Shown here piece after piece: positions 24,409 to 36,658 of a stretch of 64,000 nucleotides of DNA; the first letter of the stretch is position 1, and each line of letters opens with the position of its first letter. A model generated the notes under the pieces. It had not been told where the DNA came from. It worked only from the letters and a program-made list of their open reading frames with translations, and ran no database searches. The DNA is from Ignelater luminosus (lineage: Eukaryota; Arthropoda; Insecta; Coleoptera; Elateridae), in assembly GCA_011009095.1 (NCBI GenBank), contig VTPC01008591.1, positions 1 through 64,000 of the forward strand, written 5' to 3'. The translations under genes were made by a program, and so were the position numbers.

Positions 24409-26344
24409 TACGGCTACTACCAAAACGAACAAGGCAATTAGTCTACAAATTAGAATGTTTAAATTACAAGTCGATATGATGGTCTTGCCTGCCGTTAATT
24501 ATATTTTCTGTTATTGCTTCTTTCATATATTCATTCTAAACTATCTTCTTAAGGCAGCTTATATCTCAGATATGACGAACCTAAATACTTCGTAAAAACA
24601 AAATATTGCTTCTATTCAATAAATTCCGAAAGCATCATGCCAATGCAAAACATCAAGTTATTAGAAACCATTAAAATAGTAACACTAAAATAACGTAGAT
24701 AGATCTTCTGTAGTAGGTATTGAAGAAGTTTACGCCTAGTATCTAGCTTTGCTGGGAAATAAAAATAAATCGAGTTTCTATTGATTTAAATTCTTTTCAG
24801 AGCGAATAAACTTTCTATTAAAATAATATCATTCCTGGAAATATACACGAAAATTTTAGATAAACTCGGAAGAAAAAGTTTCCGCTACATACCATCCGTC
24901 AAGCCTATCATTAAAAAAATCTTTTTAAAAAGTTCTAGTTTGTTATAGTAACACGTCAACGGCAAACAATGGCGTTTTATTTCACTTTCAATAATAGCAT
25001 TTAGAAGGTTTTTAAAACGTATTTCAGTTGTTATAAATGCTGAAACTGCTTTAAAATTCCACGCTTGGTCATCGATAAGTGAATGCGCTTCCCTGAGGTT
25101 TATCATTTATTCAAGATTGATACACAAACTTGTCATGAAGTTCACCGAGGAATAAAAACAACTACTCCCACTTACAATTAGTATTTAATCGTATCAACGT
25201 GGCTAAAGTACTTGAAAATTAAACTTTTATATTTTAACGATTACTAAACAAGAAATAAGGTTGAAAAATTAGGTGTCACTATTCTATAACTTATGTAATA
25301 ACTAATAAATAAGATCAAGATAGGAAAATTAGAAATTTATTTTGATGGACAAACTCGGAACAACATAGTTTGTAGCTTGACATATTAGTAGAAGTTTCCA
25401 ATGAATGTTGACCATGACCATGTTAGAAATATGCTTCTACGCAAACGTGTGGTGAACGGTTGCATGGTTGTCCATCTTTTAAACAGATGCGTATATTATT
25501 ACGTTACTTCCCCGACTTACTTTCGAATTAATACTGCTCGCATTTGCACTTTAGTGTTATTTACAAGTTTATTAACATAAAACTAATAACAAAAACAAAA
25601 ACAAAACTGTTTCATCTATTTATTTACTAGGGATGATTTTTAACTACACTTTAGTTTCATGCAAAAAAATTATTTTGAAATAATAATATATTTCTAGAGG
25701 AACTTGTTTTTTAATAAAACAACAAGCTCTTGTTATCTTTTTAGCGGAAATTTTATATTTGAATAAAAACTCCCACTTTTAAATATAATTTTGTAAATTG
25801 AGTCAAACCAGCCAGCTGGGAGAAATTTATCAAGAGTACTAATTCAAAAAATTGTTGGGAAATTTAAAAATGCATGCACAAAGTATTTTACTGAAATTTA
25901 AAAACGTTCTGTGACGTCAATCATTTGTCTAAATAATTACTAAATAGCAATGTAAAAAATTAAAGATTCCAAAACGCCTTTTAGAATTCAGTAATTATTG
26001 ATTCATAGATGGTTATAGAAATACAGGGACATAGAGAAAAGACTGAAGATTGAAACAAAATCAAAACAAAGCAAAGTTATGATTGCAATAATTCTATTGA
26101 TGCAAAAGATATTTTTAACGTTAATTACAGCAAACTATACACAAACCAAACCGACGGTGTCACTAACTCGTAGGTAAAAAATCGGGAAGGAGTTGCAGCC
26201 CAGAAAAATTTATTTTAAGAGAAACCATGAGTCTGCACAGATTCTACTATACGTCACTTTAATTTTCTTACCAGTATTAAGTCTTTTATTTGCTTCTTCC
26301 ACGAAGGTTGTAATTTTGTTATCAGAGAGAAGTTGGTCCGAAGG

Positions 26345-26352
26345 TTGAGAGA
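26345..26352 (+). repeat. 8-bp target site duplication (left), hAT element 1
   Basis: TTGAGAGA directly precedes the left terminal repeat and recurs at 29512-29519 directly after the right one. Eight-base duplications are diagnostic of hAT insertion. Confidence 0.92.
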
Positions 26353-29300
26353 CAGTGCCGGATTAACGATTTGGGGGCCGGTAGGCAGTAGAAGCGACGG
26401 GGCCTCCTCACAGATGAATTTATTTATGTTTGCCTGCATATGGTAGCGTAAGCATCGCGCCGTAGGCGTGTGTAATAGTACGTTTCTGTATTTTTAACAT
26501 TTATATATTTGCCATAATGGCAAGTGAAGTTAATCTTTCTTGGACCATTGACGATCGATCATCATCGTGCGATAAATTTTCAATGCTGTAATAATATTTG
26601 CAAATGTTGATTGTTGTTTGTGCCCAAAAATTATTTTGTAGGACTTGGATGCTGGTACTGCTGTTTTCTTAAGTAAGTCTTCAAACTGACAAATAAAGTG
26701 TTTGAAATGAATCATTTCATCACCAAGTTCAAGTTCAATGTCACAAGAGTAACATTTTGCAAATCTTTCTTCTTTGATTTGTGCTTCGTTCTTAGAAGGG
26801 AAACCACAAAGAAAACCAAAAAGTGATTGAACTTGCTCATAAACTTTCAAACGGTTAGAAAGTTCTACGTTTAACTTGTCCTATATTGGTAGATAAGTTT
26901 CAGTCTTGAATTTTTCTCGTCCTTGAAGTACTATGCCATTAGCGTCACCGTCGTCAAAATTTCGCTTTCTGGTACACTTTTGTTTGCCCTCATCCTCATC
27001 AGAATATTTTAAGTTACTGGCTTTATTCTCATAAAAATCAAAATTTTCTCTCTGCGACTTTAAGAAATCTAAGAGTTCTATTGCTTAACTTTGCAGAGAA
27101 GTGCTAACTGCATCAATGCGGTTCAGCATGGTTACCCAAAAGTCCGTCAAAATGAATTTTCCTTCTTGGGCATTTCTTTCAATAGGCAATTAGCCTCATA
27201 AATTATCTCTGGCTTCTGATTCTTACCTTTAGAAATACTTTTTGAAAACTACTGTAGTCTTTCGAAAAGGCTCTTGTCGCGTCGGCTCTAGCGCTCCACT
27301 TTGTGACGTTTCCTTTTTTGGTAACTAGAACACGGTTTGTTTGATCACTCTGATTAACTTGATCAAGGCATTTCATCATAACCGTCCAACAAAGGGTTGA
27401 GGCAGAAAAAAAGTTGTACAATTCCTGAACAATTATAAAGAAAGAAATCGCACCAAAACAACTTTCAACGGCGCTCACTCCAACTAAGCTAAGCGAGTGT
27501 GCTGCCCACAGAATATAAATTGCAAGCTTATTGATATTAAGAATATGGGATTGAAGACCATTGTAGCAGCCTGACATGTTGTCCGCACATATTGTTAATG
27601 TCGATGCTTTACTTATTTAAGAAATTCAATACGGCTGTGGCAAGAGCTTCTCCAGTGTGACTGCCTATAGAAATGAATGTGAGAGAACGATCATTCACTT
27701 CTTCATCAGACGATCTAACATATCTCATCACTACAGCTAACTGATCTATGTGAGACACGTCTGGTGTCGAATCAACGCTTAGAGAATAATACTTCGTTTC
27801 TTTGATTTTTTCTACAATAACATTCAAAACCTTTTCCTCCATTATCTCAATCACCTTTTCGCAAATCGTAAAAGATAAATAAGAGGGTTTTCTTCTGCCC
27901 TGATTATCATATTTGGCTAAATGAGAACCCAAAAAGGATCATACTCCGCAATTAACTCTAAAATCCCCAAGTAGTTGCCATTATTTTGTGAACCAAGAAA
28001 GCTACTTTACGTAACGAGAGAAACTTAACTGCAGATACTACTCGTAGAACTTGAATCCAATATTCACGTTCTTTGTTGAACTAAGCTTCCAAGGAGCTGT
28101 CGATTCGTCCCTGTGAACTTCTTCTGTTTATTAGTGTCTGTATGCATGATGCACTGTCTTCCGGCAGTTTTATTCCATTTGAAGTATTCTTCCAATCAGA
28201 TGATTCATCAGCAAATTATGTTCTTTTATGTTCTCTAAAAAGTACTAATGGACAGCAGTATACGTTTCCATTTGTCGGAGAGTACATGAGCCACTCTAGT
28301 TTGATTTGTGCTCCACTTACATGTTTACGAAAGATCATGGAACTTTCATACTGTCTGGCTGAAACTAGAAAATCGTCATCCAAATTTTGATAAGTAAATA
28401 CTTGGCTGAATTTCTTGAACATCAAAACATCCGCACTTCTTCTATATTATTTTGTCATAGTCCTATGTCATTTTGGTACTATGGTACAAATTTATCTCTA
28501 GTTTGCTTATGGAACTGAATTTTCGGCTCCACTTTTCCTTCTTCCAGCATTTCAACATTATCTTTTTTAGTTGCTTGTTCAAATAATAGATTAAGTACCT
28601 GTATTTCGACCATTTCATTTACATTATATTTAGATGTAGTTTCACCCTCTGTAGATCTCCGTGTAAAACCAAGTTCAAAAAGGTTGTGAGTCTTTTTTTA
28701 CTGTTTCATCTAGCTTTTTAGCCTTTCCATGATGTTTTTTCCGTTTTTCTGCACCACTCTAGTACCTCTTTTTCTCTAGTACCGACATCTTGTTTCTGTA
28801 AAAGGGAGAAAGAGGTAGACCTCGGTGTAAAATATGCAGCTACTACATTCCCATTTAATTAATTGTATAGGAATCGATGCCAACCGGCTCATCTATTTTA
28901 TATATTCATACAATTCAAACAGCATGGATTAAAAACCCCCCAAAAAAATGATCAAACACGAGTATTCAAAATATTGATAAACGCTGCAAAATATGTAAAA
29001 CCAAATTGATTACACATTATATCATTCTCGATAACCAAGTATTGATAACCTTTTCTTATTTATTACATTTAAATAAAAACTTAACTTACCTAGTTTTGAC
29101 TAATGAAAGTTTTTCAAATCCCTTCGAACGTTAGTTAGCAAATGATAGTTAAACAGAGCAATGGGCAGTGGCGCAAGTGACACAACTCATCAACTGATAA
29201 ACATGTACAGATGTACCTCAGCTCGTCAGATGTTTATTCTTTGAATTAGGTTACCTCCACTCTTGTGGATAATTGTTGAGCTATTAGCAATAATGCCATT

Positions 29301-29511
29301 TCACAGTACAGATAGAAGTATATAAGACTTCCATTTTAATGCTTTCACGTGTTAAACTAAGAGCCGTAGGAACAACTAATCATAAAATAATAAAGATTTT
29401 ATTATGTTGCAGTTTATGGCGTTTTTCTGTTTGTGAGGCTTTTAAATGCGTCAGGCTCTCTCGGGTTCCCTAAGCAACTGCCTACTTTGCCTAATTGGTA
29501 ATCCGGCACTG
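26353..29511 (-). mobile_element. hAT transposon, ZMYM1/DUF4371 type
   Basis: A 3159-bp element has terminal inverted repeats beginning CAGTGCCGGATTA on both ends (13 identical bases, then partial similarity including a shared TAGGCAG further in) and is flanked by the 8-bp duplication TTGAGAGA. It contains a single decayed transposase gene on the minus strand. Flanking unique DNA on both sides is A+T-rich, and the insertion site is not in a recognised gene. Confidence 0.95.
26530..28788 (-). pseudogene. hAT transposase (ZMYM1-like), multiply broken
   Basis: The frame opens at ATG 28786-28788 with MSVLEKKRY followed by a stop, and a lysine-rich N-terminus. Further pieces are a TTF/MYM-type zinc-finger region (EWLMYSPTNGNVYCCPLVLF, 28216-28425), the DUF4371 RNase H-fold start (YYSLSVDSTPDVSHIDQLAV and RYVRSSDEEV, 27609-27932), and the region around WAAHSLSLVGVSAVE and KWSARADATRAF (27203-27577). 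Last is a C-terminal piece (26530-26850, with FANIITALKIYRTM), which ends before the normal hAT dimerisation motif. The first catalytic Asp corresponds to the VDSTPD block. Stops and frameshifts separate every piece. Homologues are common in insect genomes and often annotated as zinc finger MYM-type protein 1-like. Confidence 0.92.
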
Positions 29512-29519
29512 TTGAGAGA
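29512..29519 (+). repeat. 8-bp target site duplication (right), hAT element 1
   Basis: Second copy of TTGAGAGA, identical to 26345-26352. Confidence 0.92.
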
Positions 29520-30700
29520 AGGCTTTTTTGAATCTGGTATGGAACACCAGATAGGTGATATAATAGTTGGAATTTTAATTAAACTGTTGCGTTAAAACAC
29601 CGTTTTAATGTGAATTTAACGTTAATTCACTGCTGTGTTATTTACTAGCAGATTCCTCAAAAGCAGATTAATAATTTTGATAAGTTTCTTTGCTCGTTTC
29701 AGAGCTTTCTAAAATTTTTCTATGAAAATGTTTGATCCAAATCCAAATAACTCGGTTTTCCTGAGAAACTCTTTCATTAAAAGTCTCTAAAAGGTAAGTA
29801 AAACTTCAAGGAAAAATTAGTTGTATTAAATTCCTTTAATTAGTGAAACTTTAAAGTTGATTTTTTGGGATCGATTATAATCAAGGATTCATTATATAGT
29901 GGTTTCATCTTAAAAGAAAGTCTCACTTCGAAGAAATCTCTGTTGATTAGAATTTGTGAAGAAGTAAAACATTATTTATTTTTGGGTATCCAGGCTTTCG
30001 AAACTTTTATCTGCCCGAAAATCTGATATCCTTCAGCACTGGAACAAGCTACTTCACCACACAAGCTTGAAATTCAGTTTCCTTTTTATATATATTTTTT
30101 GCGACTTCAGAAAAATGTCCTACTATAATTCATATTTCATTACTTTTGAGTAAGTTCGTGTTCTCAATTAAAGTTTTACTATTAGAGCTTTTAACTTTAA
30201 AACTTCCTCACGTCACTTTGGCAATTTTCTCAATATCTCTATCGGCTATGAAGGCCGTTAGAATCTCCAGCGTACGCTACGGAATGGTTTATTAGTAAAA
30301 GAATAAATTACAAATGTTTACTATTGCCTAAAGTTCTATTTATAGAGATTTTCTTCATTGGCAGGCTAATATGAGTGAAATATTGTTTAATCCGGTCTAT
30401 CAGTAGGGAGTAACTATGTGACCGCACTGCAAATACTGTCCAAATCCCAAAAGCTCTATTGGTTATATCGCCATTTCTTTACCAGAACATCAACTGTATT
30501 TTAAAAAAGAAATTATGCTGTCGTTCTATGTTTCATAAGAATCTCGAAAAAATATAAAAGATATTTACCAACAAACATCGCGCAAAAGTTTACTTGAACC
30601 ACAATCGTTTCTAATGAACTAAAAATCTAACATGCAAACCCTATAAACAAACCGGCTTTGTTCTGCTTCAGGTGTTGAAACGGGAGCACAACGAAACGTG
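29520..30700. other. A+T-rich non-coding stretch
   Basis: No open frame of note and no recognised element between the hAT element and the RTE-like retrotransposon. Confidence 0.5.
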
Positions 30701-31060
30701 TAGAAATACGAAAAATTGGAATACAGTAAAGGGTATTTTTGGATACTCTCAAGCGGACATCAAATTATGATCCACCCGGTTGAGACACTGCGTTGGAGAA
30801 GGCAACGGGAAACCACCCCATTAAATTCCCTAGAACAATTAGTATGGCTAGAAAGCAAGATGATCTTATTGTTACTGATCATGAACTTCGGACACCAAGA
30901 TCTGGCAGAGGAGAATATTCATATATGGGCGTAAGCATGCGGAAACACACTACAAACCAGAATACATCACCTCTAGAAATATCTAGATTACCTATAAATA
31001 TGTGCACGTGAAATGTTAAAACTATGTAGGAAGCGAGCAAAATACATAATGCAATCAAAG

Positions 31061-31088
31061 AGATGGATAGATGGATAGACTATCTATA
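31061..31088 (+). repeat. GATG/GATA microsatellite inside the endonuclease region
   Basis: A short (GATA/GATG)n expansion interrupts the endonuclease reading between KEMDR and LSIDIMG, adding extra bases there. Confidence 0.6.
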
Positions 31089-33567
31089 GATATCATGGGT
31101 ATTAGTGAGATGCGTTGGACTGACTCTGGATAATGTTTAATAAATGACCATCTGGGAACACTAATGAGAAGCACATACACGGACTAGGCGTAATCGTAAA
31201 TAAAAATATCTCCAAGTATATTATAAACTTCGTGCCAATATATAAGAGAATGCTTCTTGTTTAGATAAATTTCTCTTCTACTGAAAAAACTCTACAAAAA
31301 TGATATAACCCTAGTGACTGGCGATTTTAATGCAAAGATCGGCCAGGGAAGAAGTAGAGAAGTCATAGGACCCTTCGGGCTGGGTGAATGCAATAAATGT
31401 GGAGAACGTTTAAGAAGGTTTGCAATGGAGGAAAAATTAGTTGTAACTAATACCTTTTTTAAATTACCACCAAGACGCCTATACATATACTTGGAAATCG
31501 CCCTAAAACACTCAAGAACACATCGTGATAAAAATTAAATCAATTACACCATGATCAACAGTCGATACAGAAATTCAATAACAGCCGTAAAAACACATCC
31601 TGGTGCTGACATTAAGTCTGATCACGGTCCATTGGTCGAGACGATCAGGCTTAAACTAAAGAAAATTAAAACAAGGCAAATAGTAAAATACGACTTCAGA
31701 CAACTAGAAAATGAGTATACAAACCAAAAAGTACAACAAAATATGAAAGTTGAGATTTCTCAGATTAAATCAAAAACAGACGTAGAAGAAGGAATAAAGA
31801 AACTAGAAGAAATTAAGGAAAACATCCTTGATAGATACCTTCAAATACAAAGAACAAAAAAGAAGGCGTGGATGACGGACACCATAGTAAACTTGATGGA
31901 AGATAAAAGAAATAATAAGAATAAGGATGACATAAAATACAAACATATTGGCAGGCAAATAAAGAAAGCCATTAGAGAAACCAAAAAGAAATAGATGGAA
32001 CTACAATGCAACGAGATAGATATATTAGAGAATAGGTATGATTCATTCAACCTTTACAAAGTCAAAGAGGCAGCAGAGCTGTACAAACCCAAAATAGAGA
32101 GAAACATATCAGATAATCAAGGTAACATACTGCTTGATATAGGAGAAATAAAAGCTCACTAGAAGAACTATGTAGAAAGGACCTTCGACGATAACAGAAC
32201 GCACAACCCACTCAGTATGGAATATAACACGGAACTCCCAATCACATATGATGAGGTCGTGACCGCAATAAGAGAAATGAAAGATGGAAAAGCATCAGGA
32301 CCAGATAACTTTTACTCTGAGTTTTTAAAACTCATGGATGATGATGGAATAAAATGAGTTACAGAAATTTTTGTCAACATACCATTCCGGAAAAATCCCA
32401 TCAAAAAAAGCCGAATACGAATAAATGCACAAATAATGCACAAACGAATCTATAAGAAATGGAAAACACAAATAAGTTCCACCCAGTTCGGATTTTGAGG
32501 CTCCCTAGAAGCAAGAGAAGCTCTCTTCGCAATACAGGTCTTGTTCCAACGCTGTCGAGATGTCAACTGCATGTTTCGTCGAATATCAAAAGGCCTTCAA
32601 TAGAATACAGTATGACAAATTTATGCAAATCTTAAAAGAAGTTGATTTGGACGATAAAGATCTCCAAATAATTAACAATATTTATTATAATCAATCAGCA
32701 GCTATTAGAGTGGAAAAACAAACGACGAAAAAAATTACAGTAAAAGGAAGTGTGAGACGGGACTGTGTGCTTTCTCTATTACTCTTTAATATCTATTCTG
32801 AACATATTATGAAAGTGGCTTTGAAGGAGATTGACGAAGGGATCCTCGTAAACGGAAAACATCTGAATAATTTCAGATATGCAGGCGACATGATTATCTT
32901 CACGGGCAGTATGAAAGTTTGCAGACACTCATAATACGAGTAGCAGAAGTCAGTCAAAGCTATGGTCTAGAGTTTAAACAAAAAAGATTCAGTATATGGT
33001 CATTAGTAAAAATCAAGTCTTGACAGGTTAACTTACGGTCAATCAACAGCCAATGAGACGAGTAACCAATTACAGAATACATGGGTACACACCATAAACG
33101 AGCAATGGGACCCTTCTAAAAAAATAAAACAGAGAATCGAGAAAGTTAGGTCGGCGTTCACAAAGATGCGTAACATTTTTAAGAGTCACGACTTACCCTT
33201 GCCAACCAAGAATCGTTTGCTTAGATGTTATGTATTTATCGTCTTTGTCTATGGAATTGAATCTTGGACATTGACTGAGGCAACAACCAAAAGAATTAAA
33301 GTTTTGAATTATGGTGTTATAGACGTATGCTGAGAATTTTATGGATAGACCGAATTACAAACAACGAGGTCTTAAACAGAATGAATAAAGACCGGGAAAT
33401 TATCATCACTATAAAACGCCGCAAACTTGAATACCTGGGCCATATAATGCGAGACGAACAACGCTACGGTCTGTTACAACTCATTCTGCAGGGAAAAGTG
33501 TACGGTAAATGGGGTCTAGGAAGAAGAAGGATATCTTGACTGCATAATCTGCGAAAATGGTAGAAGA

Positions 33568-33598
33568 ACAAGAAAAAGAAGAAGAAGAAGAAGAAGAA
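33568..33598 (+). repeat. GAA trinucleotide tail of the retrotransposon
   Basis: An (AAG/GAA)n run directly after the RT C-terminus marks the 3' end of the element. Confidence 0.8.
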
Positions 33599-33610
33599 TG
33601 GGTATACCTT

Positions 33611-33847
33611 TTACGTTCTACTAGACATATTATCCAAGACCTCATTTCCACAGTGACGCAAATATTTCACGACATCATACGGAGCTCTATCCACAAAATC
33701 CAGGTGATAAATTAAACCGCGATAAACACGACCAAAGCCTGTACAATGAATTAAGCATCTGCAGCGTCTGAAAGAAACATACGATTCACCAAACGTTAAT
33801 ATACGACCACTAGGGATGAATTTTCTGAAAATCGTAAACATCCACAT
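33611..33847 (-). CDS. unidentified open reading frame, possible exon
   Basis: A 78-codon minus-strand frame directly beyond the retrotransposon's 3' end encodes a stretch with LIHCTGFGRVYRGLIYH and DFVDRAPYDVVKYLRHCGNE. The amino-acid mix (R, D, G, V, Y, not just K/N/I/F) and regular hydrophobic spacing look more like real coding sequence than most frames nearby. An internal TTTCTTTCAG could be a splice acceptor. I recognise no family. It may be a host exon, a fragment of another element, or chance. Confidence 0.22.
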   Translation of the reverse strand: MWMFTIFRKFIPSGRILTFGESYVSFRRCRCLIHCTGFGRVYRGLIYHLDFVDRAPYDVVKYLRHCGNEVLDNMSSRT

Positions 33848-36219
33848 AAACTTATGAACTGGAAACTTACCAGCAACCAGTAACCGTTGTGCTTAGCACA
33901 TTTTCTTACAGTTTTACACCTCATCTTCTTCATTTCATTCACTTTCTGGAACTAACTGTAATTTCTTTTTTTATTTGGTTTTTCTCTTATTATTCTTATA
34001 TCTTATTTCTTGCAGAAAGCTAAAGAATGATTTTTTGAATGTGCAATTTATTGTGTTTGCATCTAGATGTGATTTTTGAGGAATTGAGTTCAATACTTAT
34101 GTTTAGGGACACGATACAAGCTTTGAGAAATATTTTTATATAGGCCGCTATATACTTTTCTTTTGTTTAGAGCTTTGGCAAATAGCCTAAGAAACCTACT
34201 TTTACTAGATAGAGTGATTTTATGCCGGGTCCTTTTCCAAGTCACTCTCGATCACTGGCGAATACTGTATCTAGCGATTGAGTTCGGCGAATGGGCATTG
34301 CAAGGAAAGAATACAAATTTGTTATTAGAGAATAAATCCATTTTGTGTATATAATTTAATCTTAAGCAATGTTTTAATTTTTCCATAATTTTATGGGATG
34401 AATCGACGGATATGATGAGAATTTTGATCCAATCATCAAAAATAATAGAATCAAACCAAACCAGATAAGGTCCAGTACCTTTAGACGCCGTTTTCCTCCA
34501 AGACGGATATAAATTCTGAATTTATATCCGGTATATCAGAATAGCATAGTTTTATTATCATTAGAAGCCATAAACACAGCCAAATTAGTTGATTTAGTTC
34601 TGTTCGTTACCCTTTCAGGATATTATTTACAGCCGGTTTTAGTAATTATTCTTGATTACCCTGGGTCATTACTCAGATTAGTTTTATCACAATTAGTAAG
34701 TATACTGGAAGATATTCCATCAATATTTCTCTCTTAATCAACAAAGACGTTAATTATAATATACAGGGAAGCATTTACTCTACCTACTCCGTTTAATGTC
34801 TTGCTAGAAACTTTCCCTAAGTTTGTCTTTACTGCGTACATAGAAAATCTTTAAAGTCGTACCCCGGCATATTGTCAAACTTTTCTATGGCGTCTAAACA
34901 ACCTTTCATTATCACATGAAAGTCATATAGGTCCATGAACCTACTCTGCACAGATCTGCAACAGTTTCCATAACTGTATAACTTGATTTTAAAGAGCGAT
35001 TTGTTTTAATATTTCTACTTTTTGAATTGAAGCCTTTAAAGCACTGAATATGAAACTAAAAGATTTCTCCATGACTCCCTGATGCTCGGTTCTCTTTCAA
35101 CTGCATTATAGGGCTGTTACGTAACGTTATCACTGTACTTCTTGTATCTTTTTGCACGTGAATTCTGTTTATAAACACGATTCACCTTGCGAGGCACAAA
35201 TAAAATAACCTAAAAAGCCACATTCCGTATTAAGCAAAAAACTCTGTTTGAGCCAGTATCTGGCTTTGATGAACGCAGTTCACAGTCAGAGCATTCTAAG
35301 CTGATCGCTTCCCATCAGCACGCAGAAGGAAAGAATAATAAGATAAGACCAACCAGAATTACCGCTGCACCTACACACCGATACCAGCAGCATCTACGTT
35401 GCCAATCGATCTCGTATTGTGTGTGGTTTGTTACCAAACCGTACCGTATTGACACTGAAGGTATTTACCGTTTCTTTTGCATTTTCCACTTCTTCTCCAT
35501 ACTTCCATCTTGAGAAAATAAAGAAAGATGTTGGATTAATTATATTAAAATATTTATTTCCCACTTTGTGGATAAATAGAGCTCAGGCTTCACTTAAGTA
35601 GCTTTTCAATTATGTACTCCTTAAAGAATATATGATCTGATGAACTGTCTACTTTACTTCCCAGATAACACTCAAAGTTTATCTAACTCATATTGTAATC
35701 AGATGTCTTGATATTCGATATCACCTTTTTAAACTTAAGTCAATTCCTTTCTGATAGATGCTCTCGACAAACATTGTGTTCATTTCTCTTATTTAAGATC
35801 TTTAAACCGGTTATTGTCAAATACTTCAACAAGACTATCACACTATATGCTGAGTATTTGCGGCACACTCAATCTTTCAAAACAACCTCTTTTTTGTGGC
35901 AAATGTAACCAATCATTTAAAATCCTTCCACAGGTAATAAGCATATGATATCGTATAGAAAACAAATACCTGTGTTCTTTGCTGTAGCACCACAGTCTGT
36001 TCTTGATTTCTTTCTTTTACTTGCTTCCCATAATTCCTCACTATTTTTTTTGTCTTTCATCATCTTAAATAATCTTCCAGCAGAATGTTGGCACGGAACT
36101 GGTTGAAAAGAGCATTGATGGAGTCCTCTACGTCACATTGAAATATTACAGAGGTAGTCAACTCGAAGTACAGAACACCCTAGACACGTCTACTAGCCAG
36201 AAATTACCTTTAGCCCAGT
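33848..36219. other. A+T-rich non-coding stretch
   Basis: No supported gene. A perfect 13-bp-arm palindrome lies at 34504-34530. Open frames at 34163-34354 and 35419-35908 have no recognisable features. Confidence 0.45.
34504..34530. repeat. perfect 27-base palindrome
   Basis: CGGATATAAATTC and its exact reverse complement are separated by a single T. No element ends are recognised around it. Confidence 0.85.
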
Positions 36220-36658
36220 CATTAGGTGCTCAAAAAGGGCAAATAAAAGAAAGTTTTGGTGGAGTTTTGATTTTTGGTACTGTATGGTATTTGGGGTCGC
36301 TGAATACGAATCAGAGGTTTGCCAACAAGAAGTTTTTCGGAAAATAGGTTTTTTTTCCCAAAAAACGGTAAAAAACCGGACATTTTTCGGTTTTTTCAAA
36401 ATAACTCAGAAACTATGCATTTTACGTGGAAGTCCATCCGGTATTAGATTAAAGAGGATAAAATGTCCTACATTTTATGTATTTGAGGCTTTTTTCTCGG
36501 ATAAATAGTTGATACGCGAGAGCACCGCGAAGATGGATGTCAAAAGCCAAAATTTCCACCAACGGGAATTACGGCACTGTACGTAGATGTAACACGAGAA
36601 CTATCCATTTTACGCAAATTTTGACCATGTATTATATTAAAAGTGATGTAATTGACTA
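36220..36658 (+). repeat. long terminal repeat copy A of the 36-42 kb family
   Basis: A 439-bp sequence starting CATTAGGTGCTCAAAAAG and ending GATGTAATTGACTA. It recurs at 39579-40014 in the same orientation and at 41439-41888 inverted. Internal landmarks shared by all three are CAGAGGTTTGCCAACAA (or near it), CTATGCATTTTACGTGGAAG and GGAATTACGGCACTGT. Copy A is the most diverged (for example ATGGTATTTGGGGTCG where the others have ATGGTATTTTAAG). It looks like a solo end or a truncated relative. Confidence 0.88.

Larger units (their letters stand above)
18236..26344. other. long A+T-rich non-coding stretch
   Basis: About 8 kb without a supported gene. Items within it: a short tandem repeat at 23745-23796, a possible tRNA-Lys-type primer-binding sequence at about 24390-24408, and a less A+T-rich block at 22855-23170 with no coding potential. 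Open frames at 19060-19326, 21521-21857 and 22151-22420 lack recognisable domains. The paired frames at 21521-21857 overlap each other and end in a GAATA microrepeat. Confidence 0.45.
30700..33600 (+). mobile_element. nearly full-length RTE-like non-LTR retrotransposon, decayed
   Basis: A roughly 2.9-kb element read on the plus strand. Its 5' part (30775-30930) has the leader seen upstream of related insect elements (GGCAACGGGAAACCACCCC). The APE endonuclease follows in pieces: MGISEMRWTDSG near 31095, GDFNAKIGQGR and GPFGLGECNKCGERLRRFA at 31318-31430, and SDHGPLVETIRLKLK near 31620. RT pieces are IREMKDGKASGPDNFYSEFL (32270-32330), EYQKAFNRIQYDKFMQIL (32580), CVLSLLLFNIYSEHI and NNFRYAGDMIIFTG (YADD changed to YAGD, about 32880), ending in YGIESWTLTEATTKRIKVLN and RRKLEYLGHIMRDEQRYGLL. 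It ends in a GAA run. Many stops, at least one internal deletion or unreadable stretch at 32350-32560, and the altered catalytic motif show it is inactive. Assignment to the RTE group rests on recall of similar insect proteins. Confidence 0.86.
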
